Source: Antrodiella citrinella
Lineage: Eukaryota; Basidiomycota; Agaricomycetes; Polyporales; Steccherinaceae
Reading direction: 5' to 3'
DNA length: 64,000 bases
NCBI GenBank assembly: GCA_004802725.1
Contig: SGPM01000045.1
Coordinates: 1 to 64,000, forward strand
A program made the translations under genes and the position numbers. The notes beneath the pieces were generated by a model, which worked only from the letters and a program-made list of their open reading frames with translations, was not told where the DNA came from and did no database searches. Shown piece after piece: positions 49,529 to 59,884 of this stretch. Each line of letters starts with the position of its first letter. Within the stretch, counting starts at the first letter, position 1.

Positions 49529-50689
49529 TCAGCAACATTTGAGCGCACCGAGGGATTTCCAGAACCCGAGACAGGACTGCTGTATCTTGTGAGACGACTT
49601 CTTCTGCTTGTCCGCTGGCAAGAGCCTGGTTCGCTCGTTCACAATCTTCGCTGCAGCTTGCTCCAGATTTTCCTGCGCCTCCTGGATCTCCGCTTGGGCT
49701 ACCTCGTCCTGCTCCCTCCTCGCCTCCTCCATCTCCTTCTGCAACGTCTCCATCTCCCGCCGATGATTCTGCTCCAGCATCGCCAGCTCGCCCAACATCG
49801 CCTCCCCGACCGACGTCTGGTACAACGCTTTCTTCTGCGTGACCATCTCCGACTGAATCGCGAGCGGAGCAGGCTTGTTCTTCAGCATTTGTCGAAGAAT
49901 CGCATGAGCAGACTCGACGGTGTTGTCGTGATGCAGTATGTCTGTGCCGCGGTCGACAATGGGCTTGAAGAACGTATCCTTCGTCTTCAACTCCTTCTCA
50001 CGCTCGTGCCCCGTCTCCGGTTGTACGAGGTTCCACATGTTCAGGACGACGATGGCGTTCTTGAGTGCAGCGTCGCCGCAGATGTTCTGGAACAGCCTCA
50101 TGCTTCGGATGCTGCTCCCGCTCATGCGGTTGTCGGTGATACGGTGGAAGTACAGGACACCATGCAGAGTACGACGCTTCGCGAACCTAGTAGTTTCGGA
50201 ATCAACTGGACTGCATGGAGAGCAACCGAAAAGTGAATGCTTACTCTTCTCTGAGATATGCGGCTATAACGGCCATTATGTCCGAGTCTGGCTTCGAGGT
50301 ATCGTCAAAGCCAGGCGTGTCCACCAGGGTCACAGTACGCCCGTCCAGCACAAATGGTGGAGACTTCTGGATGACACTGGTACTTGACTGCAAGGTGTCA
50401 CCAACGGCCAACGATTCTACGCCACTAGCCACATTGACGAACTATTGTCAGTGGGTGAGTGAGTACAGTTTAGACGGTGCGATAGAAGGTTGCACTGACC
50501 ATGGTCTTCCCGGAACCTGTACATCCCATGACACTAGATACCGTTCACGTAAGCTTATGTGCGCCATGAAGAGAGAAAAGTCGCTCACAGTATGTTCACC
50601 TCCGACTTGTTGTTCGTCTTTTTCGGTGGATTCACATCTTCGTGCGTAGACTTTCCTCCGGTCGTCGCTGGTTTGGGTTGAGTTGCCAT
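49529..50689 (-). CDS. GTPase paralog A: G domain plus coiled coil, C-terminal Cys-Cys
   Basis: P-loop GTPase of an AIG1-like fungal family. Exons from the ATG at 50689: a Lys/Thr-rich start (MATQPKPATTGGKS), a 34-nt micro-exon (50533-50500) with G1 motif GCTGSGKT, then FVNVASGVESLAVGD, G3 LVDTPGFDDTS and MAVIAAYLRE. A further intron leads to LHGVLYFHRITDNRMSG, LFQNICGDAALKNAIVVLNM and WNLVQPETG. No NKxD is seen; NMW occupies the place of G4. From about residue 230 a long charged coiled coil follows (RREMETLQKEMEEARREQDE). The protein ends FWKSLGALKCC, so a C-terminal Cys-Cys is available for lipidation. There is no TM segment, unlike B and D. Function unknown. Confidence 0.8.
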
Positions 50690-51718
50690 GATCGTCGATG
50701 TTCTATGCAACAGTGTATAGTGAAGGTACGAGCTTTTGAGTCTGAGCTCAGGGCACTGCCAGAGCACGGATGAGCATGCAGTCAAATCTCTCGTTCCTCA
50801 CGCTAACCGCATGGGCACCCACGCCTTGTTCATCAATGCGCTCTTCTGCATGAGCTGGGCCCTGGCGGTGGTGAAATTGAGGATCTCCGACGGACACGCC
50901 ACTGCCTCGCGTCAAGACTCATGTTCTGTTCCAGGTCTTGCCATGCCCAAATAGTGTGCTAAATATGGCATTCATTTGTCGGAATGAGCTCCTGGACACA
51001 TCGACTCACTGCCACCGGCCAGGCAAAACTTCACCTGGAGTTGTAAGATAAGATACACATGCGTACCATGCTTTCACTTGTCCGGACATGTTGAACAAAT
51101 ACTCTCGTCCTCATCCAAGCTGCCAGTGCATATGAACATCGACATGCGACATGGCGTTTATATTGCCACGCCGTTCAACGCAATCCGGTATATTTATCTG
51201 GAGGGGACAGGATCAACCAAGACATGATGATAATGACCGATGCCATGACACTTGCCTCTTGATTATCCTCTCCCCAACGGTAACTAGCGCAGACTTCCCG
51301 TAGAGACTGCCAATTTGTAACAAACGCAAATCGAATCCCCTTTTCACTAGATGACATTGATCTGTAACAATTAGGCAAACGTAGAGCGGCTGAAGATGTC
51401 CTGCATTATAGACCCTGAAGCAAGGACAGCATGAGATATTACCACCACCTCCATGTAGTCTACCTAGTCCTTCAGGTGCTCCAAGGCTGCTTCTAACATT
51501 CAAGACAGCGAAATGAGCTAAGTGACAAAACCGACAATCCTTTCTATAAATGCTCACTAGTTGTCAACGGAAGCTACGCTTCAGTACCGCCGTACCCATA
51601 ATCTCGTCAGTGAGTCGTCTTGCGAAGATATGATGACCGCGAGCGACAACAGGACTAGAATCATACATCGTGACATCAATGTTCAGTAGTATGTCGGATC
51701 ATATCGTCCAGTTTTGGC
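50690..51718. other. Intergenic region
   Basis: Upstream of GTPase A. No frame with a proper ATG and splice context; nothing supported. Confidence 0.4.
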
Positions 51719-52195
51719 TCACCCTGATCGTTGCCTCCGTCCAAGGCCTCGAACGTCGTCAACGGTTCGAGAAACTAGGCTCTCCAGCTCGCGCCGTGAC
51801 ATGCTCTCAGATCTGTAACATGTAGAACCGGACCCCCAGTCCAAGGACAACCTCGCGACGAGTTGGTCATTGATCATTGTTCTTTCGTGAGGCGTGGAGT
51901 GTGTCGAGAGCCCTGCCATGATCTGGTGTACAACGCGCCGTTGGGCCACTTGAGAGGTCGGTACTCCATGGATGGCACGAGCGATTACACCCTCTACATC
52001 AGCGCGCCTGAAAGATCCGCATTGGTTCGACCAATCCATGCCTCCTCCTCCGGAAGGTGCTCTCGCGGCTATGCCGTTGTCCAGCTGCCGTGCCAACAGG
52101 TGCGTGTGGCTGAAGGCATATTGTGGTTCAACCGACCAAGCTGAGATAAGGGAGCTGCAAGCAGCGATAATGAGCACGATGGGCCTGAACAACAT
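51719..52195 (-). CDS. Small secreted protein candidate (158 aa)
   Basis: Single exon from the ATG at 52195. The start MLFRPIVLIIAACSSLISAW is a good signal peptide with likely cleavage after ISA. The mature part is about 138 residues with two Cys (NQCGSF and GSTCYRSE), a Gly-rich turn (SGGGGMDW) and an Arg-rich C-terminus (RRELESLVSRTVDDVRG). A TATATAAA box lies 140 nt upstream (52342-52335). No known family. Between two GTPase paralogs, it may be an orphan secreted (effector-like) protein; this is inference. Confidence 0.5.
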   Translation of the reverse strand: MLFRPIVLIIAACSSLISAWSVEPQYAFSHTHLLARQLDNGIAARAPSGGGGMDWSNQCGSFRRADVEGVIARAIHGVPTSQVAQRRVVHQIMAGLSTHSTPHERTMINDQLVARLSLDWGSGSTCYRSESMSRRELESLVSRTVDDVRGLGRRQRSG

Positions 52196-53065
52196 CGTGA
52201 AGAAGCGAAATGAAAAATGAAAAAACGTGAGTGAGGCTGTATAGATATATCGTCAGCGAGTGTCAGTGTAGAGATGATGCAATACAAACCACTCACAGAC
52301 CGGCACCTGAGGCGTAATGAGTGAATGGTGATAGTTTATATAGGCTTGCCAAGCCTTTGCCATGCAATGACTCGGCGTCGCCGAGACGGATATTGGATCA
52401 TTGTTGTTGAACAAGATCCACCTTGACCTCCGTCGTGTGTATCTATGATGCAGCTCATCATGTTCCAGTATGAGGGTTTCGAGACAACCTTGACTCCTGA
52501 AGCGGATAGTGTCCGGAGCTAAAGCCCTTGTTTCTGGGTAGTGTTGAATGAAACGCGTCCGCTCACGTCTGTCTGTTTAATAGGGATGTTATAGGTCTAT
52601 GATGTTTATGGAATAAGCACTTCATAGCATGCTGTATGTGAACGACAAAAATGGACTCACTGTCGCCACTTGAGGTTGCAATCCGCCCCTGTGGTAGAAC
52701 CACTTCTGGATGCTTGCATGACAAAACGTCGTCGAAACAAGGTAAATGATGCTTCCAGTTGACGGAGTTCTCTGATCTATGTGCTTTCAGAGCTTGCTTC
52801 GTGGACAAGCCGAAGGGTTCACGTTATACGTTTGAAAGACATACGCGGAGAACTGAGTAATACTAATACATAGGCAGTGGAATTTCCTTCGAAAGCAATT
52901 CGACCTGCACACCACGTTGTTGCTTCTTGACAGGCAGTCAGAGAGAATTCCCACACGTTGACTAGCCGCGTTGATACGTATCAGCGCAGCAGCCGGACGT
53001 CTCTTCCACCCCCTGTATCCCCCGGACTTGTACACTGGAAGTGCCCTGCCACCATCTCTGCAAGT
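52196..53065. other. Intergenic region
   Basis: Divergent promoter region of the secreted protein (minus) and GTPase B (plus). No other gene seen. Confidence 0.45.
52335..52342 (-). promoter_or_regulatory. TATATAAA box of the small secreted protein gene
   Basis: On the minus strand TATATAAA lies about 140 nt before the ATG at 52195, supporting a real transcription unit. Confidence 0.4.
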
Positions 53066-54439
53066 ATGGTTCAAACAGAAGGAGAGGACGAGACAATCAT
53101 TGCGTGAGCATCGTAATCAGACTTTCATTGAAATTTTACTGATAGATCCAAAGTATCATGGGGGCCTCTGGTTCGGGGAAATCATCAGTACGAAGCTCAA
53201 AGAATCTATTTGACTCTGTCTTACACACCTGAATCGTAGTTTATCAACTTGGTCGCCGGGACAAGCTTTGCGGTGGGCAATGGACCAAGGTCGTGCACGA
53301 AGGCGAAGGGCATAGAGGTCTCGCCGCCTTTCGTATTGGCTGGAAAACGCACCACCTTGATCGATCTGCCTGGCTTTGATGACACGAATTTGACGGAAAG
53401 AGAACTGTTGACTATGATTGCTTTGTTCTTGTCGCACATGTAAGTAGATCTCCGAGCTTTGACTCCAGTCTTTGTTAACTTGAGGTGCAGGTACGAAGAA
53501 GGACGGCTCATCACCGGCGTCATCTTCCTCTACCGCATCTCGGACGTGAGGATCAGCGATGCCACTCGTCGTAACTTTAGGCTCTGCCAAAAACTGTGCG
53601 GAGATACAAACATGGAGAACGTCGTCATCGCCACGAATATGTGGGGACAGGTTGATCCAGATGTCGGGGCTGCGCGAGAGCTGGAGCTGGCGGCCGAAGA
53701 TACGTTCTTCCGGCCAGCTTTGCTCCAAGGCGCGCAGTTAGTTCGGCATCATTACACCCTGGGATCTGCCCGCAACATCCTCCAATCCCTCATCGATAAA
53801 CCGCCCGCGACGCTGCAAATCCAGCGCGAGCTCGTGCTCGAAAGAAAGGACATTACGGAGACAGCGGCTGGACAAGAGCTCAATCAAGAACAGCGCGAGC
53901 TCGTACAGCCGCACCGCGCACAACTCGCCGAGATCCAGCGACAGATGGAGATCGCGTTGGCGCAAAAGGACGCGCAGAGCAAACTAGAACTAGAAAAATT
54001 GCGCGACGAGCTCCTCGATGAAATGAGAAAAAGCGAGCGGGAGGGAGTGAAGGATAGACAGGTGGCATCACGAGCTGAAGCTACTCCGCCACCACCGCTA
54101 CCGTCCATGTGGCTGGCTGTATTGCTGGTATTAGGCGGCTTGCTCGCTTTTGTCGCTTGGTTGGGACAACTGCGCGACGAGCCCCTCGATGAAATGAGAA
54201 AAAGCGAGCGGGAGAGAGTGAAGGATAGTCAGGAGATACTAAGGCAGATGGCGACACAGATGGCGACATCATCAGTGGCATCACGAGTTGAAGCTGCTCC
54301 GCCGCTGCCGCCACCATCCATGCGGCCAACTCTGCTGCAATTAGGCGTCTTGCTTGCTTTTGCCATTTGGTTGAGAAGGCCAGCGCCTCCAGCGCCTCCA
54401 CCCAGTATTTGGAAACGTCTGTTCGGGTGGTTGTTTTAG
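53066..54439 (+). CDS. GTPase paralog B: G domain, coiled coil and two C-terminal TM segments
   Basis: The ATG at 53066 (MVQTEGEDETIIA) is followed by the 34-nt micro-exon 53154-53187 with G1 GASGSGKSS, then FINLVAGTSFAVGNG, IEVSPPFVLAGKRTTLIDLP and GFDDTNLTERELLTMIALFL. The G3 motif reads DLPG, with Leu where A, C and D have Thr. The next exon has GVIFLYRISDVRISDATRR, LCGDTNMENVVIATNMW and GQVDPDVG. A coiled coil follows (ALAQKDAQSKLELEKLRDEL). The C-terminus has two copies of a charged helix + Pro-rich + hydrophobic unit: WLAVLLVLGGLLAFVAWLG and LLQLGVLLAFAIWL are likely TM segments. Ends RLFGWLF. Closest to paralog D. Probably membrane-bound; function unknown. Confidence 0.82.
53999..54340 (+). 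repeat. In-frame 171-bp tandem duplication inside GTPase B
   Basis: The segment starting LRDELLDEMRKSEREGVKD at 53999 recurs as LRDEPLDEMRKSERERVKD at 54170, exactly 171 bp (57 codons) on, with near-identical DNA over the first 60 bp. The second copy has an extra Met/Ala/Thr-rich insertion before its Pro-rich part, so its end is approximate. Confidence 0.75.
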
Positions 54440-54698
54440 GCTACGAGATCCTAATCATTCGAGACTGGCCGCTACGAATATCAGCAGAATTCATAAGGCT
54501 GGAGCAAGAGGACAGACCTCGGTAGTCGGTATGTGACATCGCACAGAGGGAGTCACCAGCGATGTTTACCACTGGAACACCCTGCGAATTGATGCGAGTA
54601 TTCAGATGTTCCTGTTCACTACAAGCCTGTGATAAATGATCGCCTTGTGAATGGCGCGTACGTCGAGCTAGTAGCTACATGAAGATCGGCGAAGGCTA

Positions 54699-56277
54699 TT
54701 ATATTTGCCACCCCGACGGCAAGGCCGACTCTTGTGCGGAGGAAGTAGAAACAGCCTTAGGAGGAGGGTCGGTCGGAGAGGGACTTGAAGATCGGAATTC
54801 TTCAAGATACCACTTGGGCAGAAAGCCACTCCTCTCTACTTCTCCAGCGCTGACTTCGTCAACTCCAGTCTGATCCAGCATAGACACAGAGATCCCGCTA
54901 CCGGGGGTGAACTTCACACGCCAGACGGGAATAAGCTCCTCGGGTTCGTCTGAAGTGGAAATCGGGGTGACGGTATCCTTGAGGTATGCCAGGAAGCGTT
55001 TTCCCCAATCCAAACACTTTGCTGGATCCCAGGCTCCCGGCTTTCCGCGTACCATGCGAGGTAACTCGACCGTTTTGAACCTCTGAATGGTGCCCAGGCG
55101 ACCTTGAGGTGAACGAAACCCAACGACAATCTCCTACGAATTTCGTGATTAGCTTGAAATGTGGGATACAATGAGGTAGATCGTACCGGGACTCCTAGAA
55201 GAAATGACTGAAAGTAGAACTTCAAGAGTTTCCTGTCATGAATGAGAACATGTAAGCTAGAGGATAGAATAGCATGCACGTACTTCTCGAATCTTGCCTC
55301 ATCTTGTGCATGTCTTATGTTCATGGATGTCTTCAACTCGACGAAAGTATCCGGCGTGCCCGTATACTTATCTGAGAGGAAGCGGCCAATGAACCTCTAT
55401 AACAAACGCTCGAGGAAGCGAGAGTGTTTACTTACCTCGCACACAGTCTACTTCTCCGCCAATGAGAAGTCTTGTGTTAGCAAGTTTGGTCTTGACCACG
55501 CTACACCATTGTACGTTTGTGTCGACATCACCGCCCCAACCAGGAGTCGACTTCGTCGGAGATGACGATGTACAGTACGACTCGAACGAGTATCCATAGT
55601 ATGTCTGCAGTCGTTGATTGGGAGGTATGTTGTTCCTGGAGACAGGCTGAGCCTCGGAATTATGAAAGGCAAAAGAACGACTTTCGGACCTTTCTTTGAG
55701 TCGTTCATCTGACTGATGTTCTTCAAAGTAAAGAGTCCCGTCCAAAAGCATTACATTGAGGTCCCAACCATCCCGCTCTTCATATGGCGCAGTTAGAATT
55801 CTCCCTCACAAAACATCAACCCAGAGTAAACTCAGTCTGACAACATGAGAATATGAGTGAACACACTCACTTCGTCATGACACCTCTCCACGATACCACC
55901 CCAATGGTCTTCAACCAATCCGCATTTCCTGATGTCATCTTCAGACGCGTTCTGGATACCGCTCGCAGCAAATTATCTATCCGCCCCTTCTCCTCCGGTC
56001 GCTTCACCCAGCGGTCATACCCATATCGTAAGTCGGCACCGTTGGGAGGACTGGCATAATATCTGAGTGCAGAGTCCGTAAATTCCAGCACGTGTTCGGG
56101 GTTATATGAAAAGGTGATTAGCTGCTGTGGTTGTTGAAATGGGACTTTGTCCACAACGTATCCAGAGTCGGTGGAGTATCGTAAGTCGGGCTTGGTTCTT
56201 GGTTCTCCATCAGGCAGAGTCTTGACTCTTTTCCTGAGATGCTCTTCTGCCACATCGACAGATGCGGCACGTTTCAT
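54699..56277 (-). CDS. RAI1: Decapping nuclease Rai1 (DXO/Dom3Z family)
   Basis: Removes incomplete or non-canonical 5' caps and, in fungi, supports the nuclear exonuclease Rat1. The ATG at 56277 (MKRAASVDVAEEHLRKRVK) leads to LITFSYNPEHVLEFTD, YGYDRWVKRPEEKGRIDNLL, and after an intron to ILTAPYEERDGWDLNVMLLD. Catalytic motifs are present: LLIGGEVDCV, the intron-spanning DTFVELKTSM (metal-binding Glu and Lys), and FYFQSFLLGVPEIVVGFRS. The C-terminus has WGKRFLAYLKDTV and VWRVKFTPGSGISV. At least five introns. Stop TAA at 54699-54701. It sits between GTPases B and C with no sign of co-function. Confidence 0.9.
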
Positions 56278-56418
56278 GATGTCGAAGGATCTCCTGGAGT
56301 TATCTGAAGGACGTGGTACAAGGTCGACGAGGTCTTAGTGAAGAGCCGCTCATCACGGCAAATTGCGAATGCTGCAAATTGTCACAGCATCATCGTCATG
56401 TCATTTGGGTCTTAATAT

Positions 56419-58579
56419 ATGGAGCTCTTCCAAAAACATGAAAGTCAGGAAAACGACACCCTCGACCAGAACGTGTATCCCCATCCACTCGTTTTTGGTA
56501 CTCACGGCAACTCCTGGTCCTCTTGGATGCGTAGCTCACCGCCGACCTCGGGCGAAGATGCAAAAACGGTACGCCCTTGCTGCAGCGTTAGCTTCACCCC
56601 CCATGGAGACAGTCTGTATTGATCTTTAGCTCAGCTCGCAGAAATGAGGATGATAAGTTTGTCGTGGTCAATTCGACAAAAGAAGGACTGGGATCGCAAA
56701 ATCAGATGTCCTGATATCATAGCTCGGTGGAAAGAGGAAACTCATCTCAGACAGACATTATACCGTCTAAGAAATTGAGCCCTAACATGGTCCGTGTTGT
56801 CTGTGCCTTTCGCTCATATTCAGTCTAATGTGATCTTCGTTCCTCACCCGCAGATCAACTATATATTCACAGAGTTGGAAGCATACGCAAGACTCATAGA
56901 TCCAATAAGCGGGATTCAGGTGCATACATCCGACTCCTCTAAGCCGGCCGTGCTGGCGTTGTCTCACACATTCGTATCCCATAACAGCACGCTTGCAACG
57001 ACGCTTCCTTCTTCTCGCGGCGCCTTGTTCCAGATGAGACGAAATCTGCACTTCAAGCCGGTATTGCCCGACTCGAAGATGTTTCAGATGAACGCAAAGA
57101 CTGGCATCCTGGATCCAACGGCCAGGTGCTGGATCTAGTTCACCCGTCAATGTTTTGCCTTGTCTGTGGCCGCACACTTATCCATGATGACAAAGGTATA
57201 TCTGCACAACTCAATTCCACCGACGGCAGCTCTTTCATCTCTAAGAATTTCATTTCTAAGAAGTTCTCCTGGCTACCTTCCGATTTTTGGGTGGACAGCA
57301 ACGGGGAAGTTAGTCTAGTTTCCCCATACATCAACAACCTCCATGAATCCAATGAAGAACTCTATTCAGTCATACCAACCATTCTCGGGCTGTTCGTACC
57401 AATGTTCGAGCCATCGACAGGGTGGATCGCCCTCGCACGCGAGGCAGTTTCCTGGCTTTTTTGATTGCAGGGGGGGGGAATATCAGGATGTCGAGGCGGT
57501 GCCTTCTTTCATCCGGAAGTACCTACCAACCGCTGGACGCTTAAGATACGACGATTGCGGTGATATCCCGTGCCTTTGGGGGTCGTCTGCGTCGGGTCAC
57601 CCGCCGTATGACCCAGATGTTGATGTAGGCGATCGCTACACTGCATGGGTTATGACCTAGGAGATGACACTACCAGAAGCGCATGAGACACATCAAGGCG
57701 CATTGGAAGCTGATTTTCGAGTGACCTCTTTGCGCGCGCGCACTATACAAGTCATCGTTAAAATGGCCAATATACACCTCACTCCGGACAAGCCGTACTA
57801 TCCCGGGGGTAGCTGGCACATCGAAGGTGCGTATTCAGACTGCATTGGAAGATGATGCATAGCCTTAACCTGATGAATAGGGATGTTGAACGAAAGAATT
57901 ATCGCTACCGGCATCTATGTATGTTAGTTTCATGAGGAGCAAAACCCGTGATCTATCACTGACACGATTTTGTTAGTATTATGATTCCGATAACATCTCT
58001 GAGTCGCAATTGGATTTCCGCACATCAATTGCGGATCCGCCAGCTCATGTGCAGGACGACAGTATCTGTATGCAGGTCCTATATGGTCAAGACCGGTGTG
58101 TACCCTCTTAGAGTATTCCATTCTCGCTATAACATGGTTGCAGCGGTATGGATTTATTGCAAGAACGAGGTTCGATCTCTACTTCTCCTGGACTCGCGCT
58201 GGCCTTTCCCAACATATATCAGCACCACGTCTCACCCTTTCACCTCGTGGACCTGACGAAGCCTGGACGTCGCAAAATACTCGCATTCTTCTTGGTCGAT
58301 CCCAACCACGTAGTCCCATCTACGTCGAACGTTGCACCCCAGCAGAAGGATTGGATGCTAGACTTCATGCATGACCTTGGACCGAACGGGATCGGAGGTA
58401 CACGTCTCGCCATGCTACCCACAGAACTTCGCGATACAGTTGTCGATTTTACGGAAGGACTGATGGACTGGAAGCAGGCCGACGCGATGCGAGCGGAATT
58501 GATGAAAGAGCGGAGTCACTTTGTGAATGTCTACAACGAGAAGGTCATGCAGGTTCCGTTTAATTTGTGTGAGCATTGA
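56419..58579 (+). pseudogene. DUF4246 family gene with disrupted frame
   Basis: Family segments appear in order: YPHPLVFGTHGNSWSSWM (ATG at 56419), MRMISLSWSIRQKKDWDRKI, IIARWKEE, LSPNMINYIFTELEAYARLI, RRLVPDETKSALQAGI, DWHPGSNGQVLDLVHPSMF, FSWLPSDFWV, YINNLHESNEELYSVIP, RTIQVIVKMANIHLTPDKPY, PGGSWHIEG, SQLDFRTSIADPPAHVQDDS, LAFPNIYQHHVSPFHLVDLT and KPGRRKILAFFLVDP. Most joins use good introns. However, between ARWKEE and LSPNM (about 56725-56775) the frame shifts by one base with no room for an intron. At 57470-57478 a run of nine G meets another frame change, and a TAG at 57658-57660 interrupts the frame before RTIQVIV. Two or more lesions suggest a pseudogene, or sequencing errors at homopolymers. 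Function of the family unknown. Confidence 0.6.
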
Positions 58580-58898
58580 CCTACATTGACAACTAGAGGC
58601 ATGGATACTGGTGTCGATTGGGTGTCGTTGTCCCATTGTTGTCGCATTGACCATTGTTACCTAAATTCGAAATAGGCTTTTTATCATGTGCCAGCCAAGG
58701 CTATTTCGCTTATTGTGTGCAGGCCTGGCCCCATGATTGGATCACTCTGTTTCTGTATAAATGCCTCGAGGCGAACGCGTATCATCCTTGACTCGGACAA
58801 CGTTCACTTTCAACTCGTTGTCCACTCTTCTTCTTGACCGTGACAGTAGCTTCCTTTCGCCCCTCACATCCAGACGATCTTGCAGAATTGGCGGTAGG
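58580..58898. other. Promoter region of the small Cys/His protein
   Basis: Contains TATAAAT at 58756-58762, 137 nt before the ATG at 58899, and a C/T-rich leader. Nothing else seen. Confidence 0.4.
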
Positions 58899-59468
58899 AT
58901 GGGTATCTGTGAGTGTTATCCCTGACGTTTACGAGTCTCTGTGCTTAATGTAGTTACAGTCTCAGACTCCAAACCGAAGTTGCCAAAGGATTGGCCATCG
59001 CCGTTGCACCACAAATGCTCCGTCAAGAAATGCACCTTTCCCAACGTGCCTCAGCCAGTTGAAGGTCGCTACACCTGCCTCGCAGAAACTGCAGTTCCAT
59101 GCAAAGGAACGTACGAAGTCACGTCACGCGACGCGAGGGCTGCACTTGCTTTCTTCGACGGTCTGGTTCAGAAGGAACAAGCGAGGATCAAGGCCATGGC
59201 CCAGCTGCGGGTTCTCCGCAGGCGGAAGGACGACGAGCACTTCATTCGGTACCAGCGTCAGCTGGACATCTACCGCGCTCTTCTGAAGGCAGTCGATGAC
59301 GGCGACGAAGCGACCATTCACAAGTACATCTTATCGGTTGATCAGCCTGCCTTGGGGCAGTCGATGCATCTGTGGCAAGAACATATCGCGGAAGTCAGGG
59401 GTCAGGTGCCAAAATTGGAACAGTGGATTGAAGAGCTGTTCGTGTCGAAGGCCCGGGGAAACAACTAA
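58899..59468 (+). CDS. Small hypothetical protein with Cys/His-rich N-terminus and helical C-terminus
   Basis: Two exons: ATGGGTATCT at 58899, an intron (GTGAGT to TTACAG), then from 58961 onward; together MGIFSDSKPKLPKDWPSP. Residues 20-55 hold HHKCSVKKCTF, YTCLAE and VPCKGTYEV, with four Cys and two His that could bind zinc. The rest is strongly helical and charged (FFDGLVQKEQARIKAMAQL; LRRRKDDEHFIRYQRQLDIY). Stop TAA at 59466-59468. About 170 residues. It lies 400 bp before GTPase C on the same strand. Not recognised. Confidence 0.7.
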
Positions 59469-59884
59469 CCTGTATCGTAAGTTCCTTCAGTGTATCACTG
59501 TTGAATGAATGCTGACTGAAGATCGCCGTGCAGAAATCGGAATTCCCATCAGATTCTTTGCTGTAATTGTGCCCGTAACGAAATACACGCGTTCCTCTTT
59601 TCTCATTCTCTCTGCGGAGAACACCATGAATTGAAACCTGCTTCTGTGACTCCATACTGCGCACATCAGGTTTCGGGGCTAAATCATAGTTCTTCGACGT
59701 TCGAGAGCCCAGTTTGTGACCCAACTTGAATGCAGGCATGTTCATTGCACGAGGGTTGCTCGAGGCGTAGAATCTGTTCGCTGTATTACTGGTGTTTCAA
59801 TCTCTATTCCTATCTCAGCGAGGTGGTGCTACTTAAGCAATGCTGGGAGCCTAGGCCTACTAACATCTCCACTGATCCAACGCA
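59469..59884. other. Intergenic region before GTPase C
   Basis: 3' flank of the Cys/His protein and promoter of GTPase C. No gene seen. Confidence 0.45.

Noticed and set aside
51213..51557. 114-codon minus-strand frame with CHLAH/CCPC
   Set aside because: Starts at GTG rather than ATG and lacks splice or domain support.
16362..56277. Functional cluster of RNA-decay genes (XRN1 and Rai1)
   Set aside because: They are 33 kb apart with many unrelated genes between and act in different compartments; linkage looks accidental.
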